DNA of 64,000 bases from Muscardinus avellanarius (Eukaryota; Chordata; Mammalia; Rodentia; Gliridae): assembly GCA_963383645.1 (NCBI GenBank), contig OY726563.1:40971831-41035830 (forward strand), given 5' to 3'. Made by a program: the position numbers and the translations under genes. Within the stretch, counting starts at the first letter, position 1; each line of letters opens with the position of its first letter. The notes beneath the pieces were generated by a model. It was not told where the DNA came from. It searched no databases and was given only the letters and a program-made list of their open reading frames with translations. Positions 10,262-22,364 of the stretch are shown one piece after another.

Positions 10262-10415
10262 AATAAGTGCCTTACAAGCAAAAGTTACAGAAACCCTGTG
10301 AGCAAAGTACAGTTATTACCTCATTTCACGGAAGAACACATAGAAGGTCCGGATTCTGAGTGACGTGTCCAAGTTCACTGAGTGCTTGTGTGTTGAGCCT
10401 AGGAAGTGCAGTACT
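10262..10415 (+). repeat. MIR-like ancient SINE
   Basis: The order of motifs matches the MIR core: 'ccctgtgagcaaagtacagttattacctcatttcac', then a diverged oligo, then 'gtgacgtgtccaagttcac'. It is an old mammal-wide element and contains no B1-dID features. Confidence 0.55.
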
Positions 10416-10670
10416 GCCTACACTGACATTTCAACAGAGTGAAGCTGATTTCAGACTCCTAGTCTCCAATTGTGGTCATTTGTTACAGCCATAAGGAAGT
10501 TTGGGGAGATGGTACAGCATTGGGAGATAATTCTTTGTCATCCTGAGAGGGTCAACATAGAGGATGAGAGCAGCGGCTGGAAAATAAGGGGACACTGAGA
10601 AACTGAGGACGTAATTTGGATGCGCCTCAGGGACCCAGTAAACCGTAATTGCATGAGTACTCTTTCTGTC
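10416..10670. other. Unique interval, nothing recognised
   Basis: No repeat, gene or regulatory signal was recognised between the MIR fragment and the next SINE. Confidence 0.4.
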
Positions 10671-12190
10671 ATTGTTGTTTTGTACTTGGAATTGAACCTA
10701 GAGCCAGTCTACATTTGAGATATACACAGCCCTTTTCATTTTTAATTTAGAAACAGAGTGGCACTAAATTGCTGAGACTGACCTCAAACCTGCCATCCTC
10801 CTGCCTCAGTATCCCATGTGCGTGGCTTACGGGCATGTTGCAGCCCAGCTCTGGATTTATTTTTAATAATACTGCTGCGAATATTATTACTACTAAGGAG
10901 TAAAACATGTTTCTGGTTCTTAGGTCGTCTAGAAAAAACATATATTGAAGGATTTTAAAACAAATTTTTAAGCCGGGCATGGTGGCGCATGCTTGTAATC
11001 CCAGTATTTGGGAGGCCGAGACCAGTGAATCGGAATTCATGGACAGCCTCGGCTACTTAGCTAAGCCCTTTGAAACTCAGTAAGACCCTGTTTCAAGAAA
11101 TAAAAAGAATAAAAATAGGGCTGGGGGTGTAGCTCAGAGGTATGATGCTCCTGGGTTCGGTCCCCAGTACCACACACACAAAAAATGTGGTGAGCTAGGC
11201 GTGGTGACGCACCCTTGAAACCCCAGCATTCAGGAGCCTGAGACAAGAGGATCACGGTTCATGGACAGCCTCAGCCACTTAGTGAGGCCCTTTGCAACTC
11301 AGTGAGACCTTGTTTTAAAAATAAAGGATAAAAAATAGGGCTGTGGGTGTATCTCAAAGGTAGAATGACCCTGGGTTCCATCCCCAGTACCACAGAAAAT
11401 AAATACATAAAATGATGTGGTACTAGGGATTGAACCCAGTGGTATTCTATAGCCTTAGCCCTATTTTATTTCTTATTTTGAAACAGGGTCTCACTGAGTT
11501 GCGGAGGACCTCAGTAAATTGCTCAAGCTGGCCGCGAGGTTGCGATCCTCCTGTCTCAGCCTCCCAAGTACTGGGATTACAAACGTGCACCACAACAGCT
11601 GGCTATTTTTTTTTTCTTTTGTGGTACTGGGGATGGAAACCAAGGGCATTCTACCTCTGAGGTACACCCCAGATCTTATTTTTAGTCTTTTTTATTTTTG
11701 AAACCATGTCTCACTGAGTTGCGAAGGGGCTCACTAAGTAGCTGAGGCTGTCCGCGAACCACGATTCTACGGTCTCAGCTTCCCGAAAGCTGGGATTACA
11801 GGCGTGCACCACCACACCCGGTTTACCATGTCTGGCTTTTAAAAATCTTTTATAATTTCTCTTTATAAACTTTTAGACAGTTTAAAACTTTTATGTGGCT
11901 CCTAGGTAGCAACTTATATGAGAAAGTTAGAAACCTATGGGGAGGATTTGAGACGGTGACATGCTACCTATACCTACCGTTTATTTATTTTTGCGGTAGT
12001 GCGGATGGAACACGGGGGCATTCTACCTCCAAGCTACACCCTAGCCCTATTTTATATTCTTTATTTTGAAATAGGATCTCACTAAATTGTGGAGGGCCTC
12101 ACTAAGTAGCTGAGGCTGTCCGCGAACCGCGATCCTCCGGTCTCAGCTTCCCGAATGCTGGGATGACAAGCGCGCGCCACCACGCCCGGC
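10671..12190. repeat. Dense B1-dID SINE cluster
   Basis: Copies by eye: 10671-10850 (-, diverged), 10973-11185 (+), 11190-11398 (+), 11415-11605 (-), 11607-11830 (-) and 11975-12190 (-). The last copy ends in an undegraded CGCGCGCCACCACGCCCGGC head, so it is young. Unique DNA of about 145 bp remains at 11831-11974. Confidence 0.8.
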
Positions 12191-12199
12191 GCTCGTGCG

Positions 12200-12552
12200 G
12201 TTTATAAAAATTAATAAGCGCACAGTGGGGGAGGTGAAGATACGAGCCGAATGTAAAGCAAAATTGTGAGCATGCGTACTAAACAGGAATTTTAAATCAA
12301 CAAGTCGAGGCGTAGCCAATCCTAGTGGAGCGCAAACATTTCATTAGGCGGGAAAACTCAGAAGCGCTCCCCCTCCCCTCGTGTCAGGCTTTAGAGACAC
12401 AATTTCTGCAACCCGTGAGCCTTCCCCTTCCGGAACTCTGATTGGCTACTTCTACTTTACTAAGCTTGCCTTGATTGGTTGGTTGGTCGCCTTTGGGCAG
12501 CTGAAACAGCGCCCCCCTGGAAAAAGCCTTTTTGCGAGTAGCTGCCTCAGAG
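12200..12552 (+). promoter_or_regulatory. Candidate SSX promoter and non-coding exon 1
   Basis: This is a SINE-free, moderately CpG-rich island with three CCAAT boxes: CCAAT at 12316-12320 and inverted ATTGG at 12441-12445 and 12474-12478. It ends in a consensus splice donor, CTCAGAG|GTAAGT, with exon end at 12552. SSX genes have a non-coding first exon, and the next same-strand exon with a good acceptor begins at 23879. I infer that this is the SSX 5' end. It could instead serve another transcript, and the start site is not determinable here. Confidence 0.45.
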
Positions 12553-13440
12553 GTAAGTTCTCTCCGCGGGGTGCTCCGTTCAAGTTAAAGATAGGAACCT
12601 GGGAGCCTCTGTAGATCATTCAAATACTAGTAGCTCTGCTATGCCTTCCAAGATCCTTAAAAATTTAGTCAACTAAAGCCTTGCAGGGCGACCCGGGAAA
12701 ACAGGGGGAAAAAAAAGTTTATATTCAGTCTGCAAAACTCCTTAATTGCTATTGGTGGGGAAAGTGAAACTCCTCTCAGCCCAAGAAACCCCTAAATCAG
12801 CTATATGTCCCCCAGATTCCCTCTATCAGGGATAATGCCAATGCCGGGCGTGGTGGCTCAAGTTTGTAATCCCCGAGCTTGGGAGGCGGAGACGGGAGGG
12901 TGGCGCAGGTTCGAAGCCGGCCGCGCTGGTTTAAGAGACCCTGTTCCCAAACTAAAAAAATAAAATAAAATAAAAATAGGTCTGGGAGTGTAGCCTGGAA
13001 GTAGAAGGGCTTCCGGGAACCCCAGTACCACCAAAATAAATAAATAAATAAATAAAAGCCGGGCGTGGTGGCGCAAACTTGTAATCCCAGCACTTGGGAG
13101 GCTGAGACAGGAGGATTATACAGGTTCGAAGCCAGCCTCAGCTACTTAGGCTCTCAGAAATTTAGTGAGACCCTGTTCCCAAATAAAATTATTAAAAAAA
13201 TAGGTCTGGGACTATAGCCCAGAGGTAGAAAAGCCCCTGGGTTTCACCCCCAGTACTACAAAAAAGAATAAAGCTGCACGTGGTAGCAAATGCTTGCAAT
13301 CCTTGTACTTGGTAAACTGAGACAGGAGAATCCCAGGTTCGCGGCTAGCCTTGGCAATTTAGTGAGGTCTTCCGCAATTTAGTGAGACCCTGTTTCAAAA
13401 TTAGAAAAAAGCCGGGCGCGGTGCGGCTCAGGCTCGCAAT

Positions 13441-13461
13441 CCCCCCCCCCCCCCCCCCCCC
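13441..13461. repeat. Poly-C tract inside a SINE
   Basis: About 21 C lie where the young SINE subfamily normally reads ATCCCCGCGCTTGG. This is an expansion of a four-C run; homopolymer length may also be an assembly artefact. Confidence 0.85.
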
Positions 13462-14402
13462 GCTTGGGAGGCGGAGACAGGAGGATCGCGCAGGTTTGAA
13501 GCCAGCCTCGCTGGCTTAAGAGACCCTGTTTCCAAATTTTAAAAAAAAGTATAAAAATAGGTCTGGGAGTGTAGCCCGGGAGTAGAAGGGTTTCCAGAAA
13601 CCCCAGTACCAGAAAAAAAAAAATTTTTTTTAAACATAGCCCCGCTTGGCGGCGTGGTGGCACGCGCTTGTAATTCCTGTGCGTGGGAAGCTGAGACAGG
13701 AAGTTTGTACAGGTTTGAAGCCAGCCTCAAGTACTTAGGCACTCAGCAAGTTAGTGAGACCCTATTTCCAAATAAAAGTATAAAAAAATAGGTCTGGGGC
13801 TATAGGCCAGAGGTAGAAAAGCCCCTGAGTTCCACCCCCAGTACCACAAAATATAAAAGAATAAAGCTGGACGTGGTGGCACGTGCTTGCAATCCTTATA
13901 CTTGGTAGGCTGAGACAGGAGAATCCCAGGTTCGCGGCTAGCCTTGGCAATTTAGTGAGGTCCTCCGCAATTTAGTGAGACCCTGTTTCAAAATTAGAAA
14001 AAAGCCGGGCGCGGTGGCGGCGCAGGCTCGTAATTTCCGCGCTTGGGAGGCGGAGACAGGAGGAAAGCAGGTTCGAAGCCAGCCTCACTGGCTTAAGAGA
14101 CCCTGTTTCCTTTTTTTTTTTTTTTGGTGGGTCTGGGGATGGAACCCAGGGGCATTTGACCTCTGAGCTACACCCCTTGTCCTATTTTTTATTCTTTATT
14201 TTGAAAACGTGTTTCATTGAGTTGCAGAGGGCCTCACTAAGTAGCTGAGGCTGTCCGCTGATCTTCCGGGTCTCAGCTTCCCGGATGCTGGGATTACAAG
14301 CACGTGCCACCACGCCCGGCTTTCCAAATTTTAGAAAAGTATAAAAATGGGTCTGGGAGTGTAGCCTGGAGGTAGAAGGGTTTCCAGGAACCCCAGTACC
14401 AC

Positions 14403-14404
<2 letters not shown>

Positions 14405-14447
<43 letters not shown>
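14405..14447. repeat. (AT)n microsatellite
   Basis: About 21 AT units form the tail of the SINE that starts at 14003. Confidence 0.9.
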
Positions 14448-14450
<3 letters not shown>

Positions 14451-15274
14451 GACGTGGGTGCTTGTAGTCCCCACACTTGGGAGGCTGAGACAGGAGGAAC
14501 ACACAGGTTCAAAGCCAGCCTTAGCTGCTTAGTGAGGCGCTCAGCAATTTAGCAAGACCCTGTTTCCAAATAAAAATATAAAATAGGTCTGGGAGTTTAG
14601 CCCGGAGGTAGAAAGCCTCTGGGTTCCCACCCCCCTTACCACCAAAATAAATAAATAATAGGGCTTGGGGTATAGTTTAGAGGTAGAATGACTCTGGATT
14701 CCACCCCCAGTTCTTAAATAAATAAATAAATAAAGACGCCAGGCATGGTGGCACACGTACGCTTGTAATCCCAGCACTTGGGAGGTGGAGACAGGAGGAT
14801 GGCACAGGTTCGAAGCCAGGCTTAAGAGACCCTGTTTCCAAAAACAAAAAGTAGGTCTGGGAGTGTAGCCTGGAGGTAGAAGGGCTTCCAGGAACCCCAG
14901 TACTACCAAAATAAATAAGTAAATAAATAAAAAAGAGCTAGGGAGCGTAGCTCGGAGGTAGAATGCCCTTAAGTTCTAGTCCCAGTTCCCCCAAAAAATA
15001 AAAAATAAAAGTAAGTAATAAAATACAGGGATGGTGGTGCAGCTCAGCGGTAGAACGCCCCTGGGTTTCATCCTGAGTACCACCAAGAGAGAGAGAAAAA
15101 AAACACCAAATAAACTGCATCGCAGTGTACTTCAGTACCACCCCTGGAATTAAGGCGGTGCTTTTGCCCCCACACCTGAATAATTAACCCAGTAACAACC
15201 CCTAAATTTAAAACTCAAATTAGCCTTGTCTAGGTTTTTTTGCTTGTTTGTTTTTATTTTGGCTGGGTTTTTTG

Positions 15275-16090
15275 TGGTACTGAAAGATAGAACCCAGGGG
15301 CATTCTACCTGCGAGCTACATCCCCAGCCCTATTTTATTTTTGCAGTACTGGGATTGGACCCAGGGGCATTCAGTCTCAGTATTAACATTCCCAGCACTA
15401 TTTTTTATTCTTTCTTTGGAAACAGGGCTTCACTAAGAGCTGAGGCTGGCTCCAACCAGCAACCCTCCTGTCTCAGCCTCCCAGGTACTGATACTCGGAG
15501 CGTGCACAACAACACCTGGCCTTTATATTATATTCCGCAACGGTCTAAATTGCGGAAGACCTTGCTAACTTGCGGAAGCTGACCGGAGGTTGACCGCGGA
15601 CCTACCATCTCCGGTCTCAGCCTCCCAGGTACTGGGATTTCAGGCATGCGCCACCACGCCCTGCTCATTTGGGGTACTAGATATTGAACCCCCAGGCGTG
15701 TTCTATCACTGACCTATATACACCCAGTCCTTTTCCTTTTCGTTTTTTTTTTCTTTTCTTTTTTTTTTTTTGGTGGTACTGGGGTTCCTGGAAGCCCTTC
15801 GGGGCTACACTCCCAGACCTATTTTTACATTTTTTTTTATTTGGAAACAGGGTCTCCTAAGCCAGCGCGCGGCTGGCTTCGAACCTGCGCGATCCTCCTG
15901 TCTCCGCCTCCCAAGCGCGGGGATTACAAGCGTGCGCCACCACGCCCGGCTATTCTTTTTCGCTTTGAAACAGGGTCTCGCTAGGTTGCTGAGGGTCTCG
16001 CTAAATTGCGGAGGCTGTCTCCAACCTGCAATCTTACTGTCTCAGCCTCCCAGGTACCAAGATTACAGACTACGCTAGCACACCTGTTTG
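15275..16090 (-). repeat. Minus-strand SINE cluster
   Basis: Copies lie at about 15275-15520, 15590-15665 (fragment) and 15765-15950 (young, CpG-rich), with an old fragment at 15955-16085. The copy at 15765-15950 keeps CGAACCTGCGCGATCC and CACCACGCCCGGC without decay. It lies 3' of a long T-run that is its poly-A tail in the minus sense. Confidence 0.8.
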
Positions 16091-16299
16091 TTTTTTTTTT
16101 TTTTTTTTTTTTTTTTTAGACAAAGTATAGCCACACATCCTTTTCCTGATAACCTAAACCTGTGAATAAGACCATATAATCTGACTCACCTACCCCCCAT
16201 TACCTCAGAATACCCCACTCAACCAAACTATACACTTCCTGACACGTGCTAATTCATCTGACCGCTAGACAGTATATATTAATTAAAATATCACACTGA

Positions 16300-17390
16300 G
16301 CCGGGCATGGTGGCATGCTTGAAATCCCAGTACTTAGGAGACTGAGACAGGAGAATTGTGGGTTCACCGCCAGCCTCACCAACTTAAGCTGTCTGCTATT
16401 TAGTGAGACCCTGTTTCAAAATAAAGAACGAACTTGGGCATGGTGGCCACTCTTGTAATCCAGGTACTTGGGAGGCTGAGTGTAGTATTTCAGGTTCAAG
16501 GCCAGCCTCAGCTACTTAGTGAGCCCTCTGCAATTTAGTGAGACTGTTTCAAAATAAATGGGGCTGGGGGTATAGCTCCATGTTAGAATACCCCTATGTT
16601 CAAACCCTAATACCCGACAAAAAAAATGAAAATATACGGCTGGGAACTGGGCATGGTAGCACAATACTTGGGTGGCTGAGACAAGAGGATCACAGATTCA
16701 AAGCTAGCTTCAGTAACTTGTGAGGCCCTCTGCAACTTGGTGAGACCCTGTTTCAAAATAATAAAATAGGGCTGGGGTGTAACTAGGAGGTAGAATGCCC
16801 CTGGGTTCCATGCCCAGTACCCCCCCAACACATACACACACAAAGAGGGCTGGGGATATAGCTAAGAGATAAAATACCCCTGGGTTCCATCCATGATACC
16901 ACACACAAAAAAAAATAAAATATCATACTGTACCCTAGAAACATGTACAATTTCTATGTGTCAATTAAGAAAAATTTTGTGGTACTGAGGATTAAACCCA
17001 GGGTTTTTTTACCCCCAGTCATATTGTATTTTTATATTTTTGAAACAGTCTCACTAGGTTGATGAGAGTCTCACTACTTGCTGAGGCTGTCCTCAAAGCT
17101 GTGATTCTCCTGTCTCAGCCTCCCAAGTACTGGCATTGCAAGTATGCACCACTGTGCCTAGCTTAAAACTTCAAATATTTAAAAATAAAATAAATCTGGG
17201 CATAGTAGCACACACTTGTAATCCCAGTACTTGGGAGGCTAAGACATGAGAATTGCAGACTTGAAACCAGCCCCAACAACTTAGGCCCTCTACAACTTAG
17301 TGAGACTCTGTTTCAAAATAAATAATAAAATAGGGTTGGGGTGTAGCTCAAAGGTAGGATGTTTCTTGGGTTCCATCCCCAGTGCCACAA
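16300..17390. repeat. Mixed-orientation SINE cluster
   Basis: Plus copies lie at about 16300-16430, 16432-16618, 16640-16840 and 17196-17390. A solo plus tail is at 16845-16905 and a minus copy at 16978-17163. Several are old, with most CpGs lost. Confidence 0.75.
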
Positions 17391-17399
17391 AAAATAAAA

Positions 17400-18025
17400 G
17401 GTGGCAAGCCCAGTGGCACACACCTGTAATCCGAGCAATTGGGGAGGCTGAGGCAGGAGGATTGTAAGGTCGAGACCAGCCTGGGCCCTGTTTCTTTTAT
17501 TTATTTATTTATTTATTTATTGGTGGTACTGGGGGTGGAACCCAGAGGCTTTCTACCTCTGGGTTATGCTCCCAGACTTATTTTGTATTTTATTTGGAAA
17601 CAGGGTCTCACTAAGTTGCCGAGAGCCTCACTTAGTAGCTGAGGCTGGCTCTGAACCTGCGCAATCCTCCTGTCTCAGCCTCCCAAGTGCGGGGATTACA
17701 AGTGTGGGCCACCACGCCCAGCTTGTTCTTTATTTTATTTATTTATTTATTTTGATGGTACTGGGGTTCCCGGAAACCCTTCTACCTCCGGGCTACACTC
17801 TCAGACCTAGTTTTATATTTTTATTTGGAAACAGGGTCTCTTAAGCCAGCACAGCTGGCTTCCAACCTGTGCGATCCTCCTGTCTCAGCCTCCCAAGTGC
17901 GGGGATTACAAGTGTGCGCCACCACGCCCAGCTTAGGCCCTGTTTCAAACTAAAAAAATATATAAAAGACTGGGAATGTACCTCAGTGGTAGATGACCCC
18001 TGAGGTCATTTCTTACTACCACTAA
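17400..18025 (+). repeat. Old SINE split by two young nested SINEs
   Basis: The outer plus element runs at about 17400-17492 and resumes at about 17936-18025. Between them are two minus copies, 17500-17725 and about 17730-17935. The sequence GGCCCTGTTTC occurs on both sides of the insert, consistent with a target-site duplication. Confidence 0.8.
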
Positions 18026-18061
18026 ATAAATAAATAAATAAATACCCATTAAAAAAACTAT

Positions 18062-18510
18062 GAACCAGGTATGGTGGCACAGACCTTTCATTTTAGTACT
18101 TGGGAGGCAGGCACAGGAGGATTATAGGTTTGAGGTCAATCTCAGCAATTTAGTGAAACCCACAATTTATTTATTTATTTATTTTGCAGTACTAGGGGTG
18201 GAACCCAGGGGCATTGTACCTCTGAGTTACACCTCCAGCACTATTTTCTAGTCTTATTAGTTTTGAAACAGGGTCTCACTGAGTCGCAAAGGGCATAAGT
18301 AGCTGAGGCTGTCCACGAACTGTGATTCTCTGGTTTCCACCTCCTGAATGCTGGGATTATAATCGTACACCACCACGCCTGGCTGAAACCCACAACAATT
18401 TAAAGATGCCTGTAGCAACTTTGTGAGACCCTGTTTCAAAATATGATAAAGTAGTTAAATAGGGCTGCAGCTTGGAGGTAGAATACCCCTGGGTTCAATC
18501 CCCAGAACAA
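18062..18510. repeat. Plus SINE interrupted by a minus SINE
   Basis: The outer plus element at 18062-18165 is interrupted by a minus copy at about 18166-18384, then resumes to 18510. GAAACCCACAA flanks the insert on both sides. Confidence 0.8.
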
Positions 18511-18537
18511 CAACAAAACAAAAAAAACTTTTAAAAT

Positions 18538-19333
18538 TTTTGGTGGTACTGAGGTTCCTAGAAACCTTTCTACTTCTGGACTACACTCCCAGACCTAGTT
18601 TATATTGTTATTTGGAAACAGGGTCTCTTAAGCCAACGAAGCTGGCTTCGAACGTGCGTGAGTCTCCGCCTCCCAAGCGAGGGGATTAAAGTGTGCGCCA
18701 CCATGCCCGGCAGCAAAACAAAATTTAAAAGGAAAAAAAAGAATTTCATGAAATGAGAACTAGCGGGGTGTGTTGGCATATGCTTGTAATCCCAGTAATT
18801 TAGAGGATGAGAAATGAGGATCGCAGGTTCAAAGATAGCTTTAGCAACATAGGGAGATTCTCAGTAACCTAGCAAGACCCTGCTTCAAAAACAAAAATAA
18901 AATGGGCGTGGTGGCACACATCTGTAATTTCAGTACTTGAAAGGCCCAGACAGGAGAATCACACGTTCAAGAACAGCCTCGGCAAGTAGTGAGACTCATC
19001 AATCTAGAGAGACTGTTTCAAAATAAAAATAAAGAATAGGTCTCAGAGTGTACCTTGGAGGTAGAATGCCCCTGAGTTCAATTCCCAGCACCACAAATAA
19101 AAAATAAAAGCTGGAGCCGGGCATGGTGACGCACGCATATAATCCCCGCACTTGGGAGGCTGAGACAGGAGGATCGCGCAGGTTTGAAGCCAGCCTCAGC
19201 TACTGAGTGAGGCTCTCAGCAACTCAGTGAGACCCTGTTTCCAAGTAAAATATAAAATAGGTCTGGGAGTATAGCCCGGAGGTAGAAAGCCTCTGGGTTC
19301 CACCCCCAGTACCACCAAAAAAAAAAAAAATTA
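18538..19333. repeat. SINE cluster
   Basis: Copies lie at about 18538-18715 (-, inserted in an A-rich tail), 18765-18895 (+), 18903-19100 (+) and 19113-19333 (+, young subfamily with TATAGCCCGGAGGTAGAAAG tail). Confidence 0.8.
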
Positions 19334-19454
19334 TTAAAAGATAGAAATACAGAAAATAGTTACAGCCGCATGCCAAAATGGCGTGAGGTGGGGAGGGTGG
19401 CCAGGCCGACTCACCACTCCCCTGGACTTCCTTTTCTGTCCCAATTTCTCCCTA

Positions 19455-19590
19455 GCTTCCACATAGGAGGGAAAATATCTGACCTTTGGGGTATTTTTTG
19501 TGTGTGACGAACTCAATTATCTTAGTATTCCCTAGTTCCATCCATTTTCCCGCAAACGACATAATTTTGTTCTTGGAATAAACAATTGTA
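19455..19590 (+). mobile_element. L1 3' UTR fragment
   Basis: The segment has the L1 3'-end motif order: 'ccacataggagggaaaa', then 'tccctagttccatccattttc', then 'cgcaaacgacataattttgttc'. No L1 open frame accompanies it. It lies on the same strand as the larger L1 fragment near 22.4-23.2 kb. Confidence 0.55.
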
Positions 19591-19674
19591 ACCTTCAAAA
19601 ACCAGACAACACTGCACACTCACTTCACCGTTCCCCCAAAGGTTTTTCTGACTTTTTTCTTTTTTTCTTTTTGC

Positions 19675-20466
19675 AGTACTAGGGATGGAATCCAGGGGCA
19701 TTCTACCTCTGAGCTACACCCCCAGTCCTATTTTTTATTCTTTATTTTGAAACAGGGTCTCACTAAGTTGCAAAGGGCCTCACTAAGTAGCTGAGGCTGC
19801 CCAGGAACTGTGATCCTCCTGTCTCAGCCTCTCAAATGCTGGGATTATAAGTGTGCGCCACCACACTTGGCTTGACTTTTCTTTTTTGAAAAAAGGTTTT
19901 TTTTTTTTCACTCCTGGGGGTGGAACCCAGGGACATTCTACTTTCAAGCTATACCCCCAACCCTATTTATTTATTTATTTATTTATCGCAGTATTCTGGA
20001 TGGAACCCAGGGGCGTTCTACCTGTAAGCTATATCCTCAGTCCTATTTTTAGTCCATTTATTTATGTATTGCAGGTCCGGGGATGGAACCCGGGGGCATT
20101 TGACCTCCGAGCTCCACACCCTGCCCTATTTATATTCTTTTTTTTTTTTTTTTTTGGTGGTGGTACTGGGTTTCCTGGAAGCCCTTCTACCTCCGGGCTA
20201 CACTCCCAGACCTATTTTTACATTTTTTATTTGGAAACAGGGTCTCCTAAAGCCAGCTCGCGCGGCTGGCTTCGAACCTGCGCAATCTTCCTGTCTCTGC
20301 CTCCCAAGCGCGGGGATTATAAGCGTGCGCCACCACGCCCGGCCTATATTCTTTATTTTGAAACAGGGTCTCACTAAGTAGCTGAGGCTGTCCATCAACC
20401 GTGATCCTCCTGTCTTTGCTTTCCAAATGCTGAGATTACAAGCTTGCGCCACCACGCCCGACCTAA

Positions 20467-20499
<33 letters not shown>

Positions 20500-22360
20500 G
20501 GTACTGGGGGTGGAACCCAGAGGCTTTCTACCTCCGGGCTATACTCCCAGACCTTTTTTATATTTTATTTGGAAACAGGGTCTTACCAAGTTGCTAAAAG
20601 CCTCACTAAGTAGTTGAGGCTGGATTCGAACCCATGCGATCCTCCTGTCTCAGCCTCCCAAGCGCGGGGATGACAAGCGTGCGCCACCACACCCGGCAGG
20701 GACCTAGTCTTTTTATTTTTTGAAACAGGGTCTCAATGAGTTGTGAAGGGCCTCCTAAAGTAGCTAAGGATGTCCTGGAACCGTGATCCTCCTGTCTCTA
20801 CCTCCCAAATGCTGGGGATTACAAGTATGCGCCACCACACCCAGTGCCAGCCTCTATTTTTAATTCTTTATTTGGAAACTGGGTCTCACTGAGTTGTAAA
20901 GGGCCTCAATAAGTAGCTGAGGTAATCTGAACCATGATCCTCCTTTGTCAGCCTCCTGAATGCTGGGATTACAAGTGTGCGCCACCACACTCAGCTTTCT
21001 TTTTAAATATATTTTTCTGGTACTGGGGATGGAACCCAGGGGCATTGTACCTCCGAGCCATCCCAACTCTCTTTTTTAGTCTCTTTTTTTTTTTGTAGTA
21101 CTGGGGATGGAACCCAGGGGCATGGGCATTGTACCCTCTGAGCTATGGCCCCAGCCCTTTTTTTTAGTCTTTTATTAATTTTTTGTTGTTGTTGTTTTGT
21201 TTTGTTTGTTTTTTGTTTGTTTGTTTTTTTTTTTGGTGGCACTGGGGTTCCTGGAAGCCCTTTTACCTTCGGGCTACACTCCCAGACCTATTTTATATTT
21301 TTGAAACAGGGTCTATTACGCCAGCGCGGCTGGCTTCGAACCTGCGCGATCCTCCTGTCTCCGCCTCCCAAGCGCGGGGATTACAAGCGTGCGCCACCAC
21401 GCCCGGCTTTTATTAATTTTTTGAAACAGGGTCTCACTGAGTTGTGAAGGTGCCTTGCTGGCCAGGAACCTCGATCCTTCAGTCTCTGCCTCCCAAATGC
21501 TGAGATTACACGTGTGTGTCACCACACCCGGCCCATTCTTTTTATTATTTATGTATTTGTTTATTTATTTTCTTTGTGTGTGGTACTAGGGATGGAACCC
21601 AGGGGCTTTCTAGCTCTGGGCTATACTCCCAGACCTATTTTCTATTTTATTTGGAGATAGGGTCTCACAAAGTTGATGAGAGCCTCACTAAGTAGCTGAG
21701 GCTGGCTTCAAACCTGTGTGATCCTCCTGTCTCAGCCTCCCAAGTACTGGGATTACATGCGTACACCACCATACCCGGCTAGTCTTTTTCTTTTTTCTTT
21801 TCCTTTTCTTTTTTTTTTTTTGCAGGTCCGGGGATGGAACTCAGGAGCATTTGACCTCCGAGCTACACCCCCTGCCCTGTTTTTTATTCTTTATTTTGAA
21901 ATGGTCTAAGTTATGGAGGGCCTCACTAAGTAGCTGAGTCTGTCTGCGAACTGTGATCCTCCTGTGTCAGCCTCCCAAATGCTGGGATTACAAGCGTGCG
22001 CCACCATGCCTGGCTTAGTCTTTTTATTTTTAAAACAAGGTCTCACTGAGTTGTAAGTAGTGATCCTCTGGTCTCAGCCTCCCAAATGCTGGTATTAAAA
22101 GTGTGTGCCACCATGCCTGGCTCTTTTTTGAATTTTTAATTGATATAATTATTTTGTGTGTGTCTGTTTATATGTGGTACTAAGGATGAAACCCAGGGGC
22201 ATTCTGCCTCCCTAACCCTATTTTATTTTTTATTTGGAAACAGTCTCACTAAGTTGCTGAGGGCCTCACTAAGTAGCTGAGCCTGGCTCAAACCTGCAAT
22301 CCTCCTCTCAGCCTCCCAAGTACTGGCATCACAAGATCGCACCACCACGTCTAGCTCTTA
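19675..22360 (-). repeat. Dense minus-strand SINE block with nesting
   Basis: Minus copies: 19675-19870, a piece at 19912-19970, a tail at 19985-20045, an outer copy from 20073 to 20463 holding a nested young copy at 20136-20343, then 20495-20695, 20700-20850, 20856-20995, tails at 21015-21070 and 21095-21175, a young copy at about 21230-21406 nested in the older element that resumes to 21533, 21575-21780, 21823-22015, 22020-22122 and 22170-22355. TTTTATTAATTTTTT flanks the insert at 21230. No unique DNA longer than about 100 bp remains. Confidence 0.8.
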
Positions 22361-22364
22361 ACAT

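Larger units (their letters stand above)
12842..15085 (+). repeat. SINE array including a tandemly duplicated segment
   Basis: Plus copies: 12842-13035, 13058-13265, 13273-13405, 13410-13620 (nested), about 13640-13850, 13860-14002, 14003-14115 resuming at 14325-14405, 14448-14655 and 14738-14915. A minus copy (14116-14323) interrupts the element starting at 14003. Solo tail modules lie at 14660-14735, 14936-15000 and 15030-15085. The unit 13058-13620 is repeated as about 13640-14405, including a SINE nested at the same base in both. Confidence 0.8.

Noticed and set aside
14294..14512. Frames with alternating I/Y repeats
   Set aside because: They are translation of the (AT)n microsatellite.
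19853..20381. 174- and 105-residue frames
   Set aside because: They translate minus-strand SINEs. The same peptide phrases recur wherever this SINE occurs.
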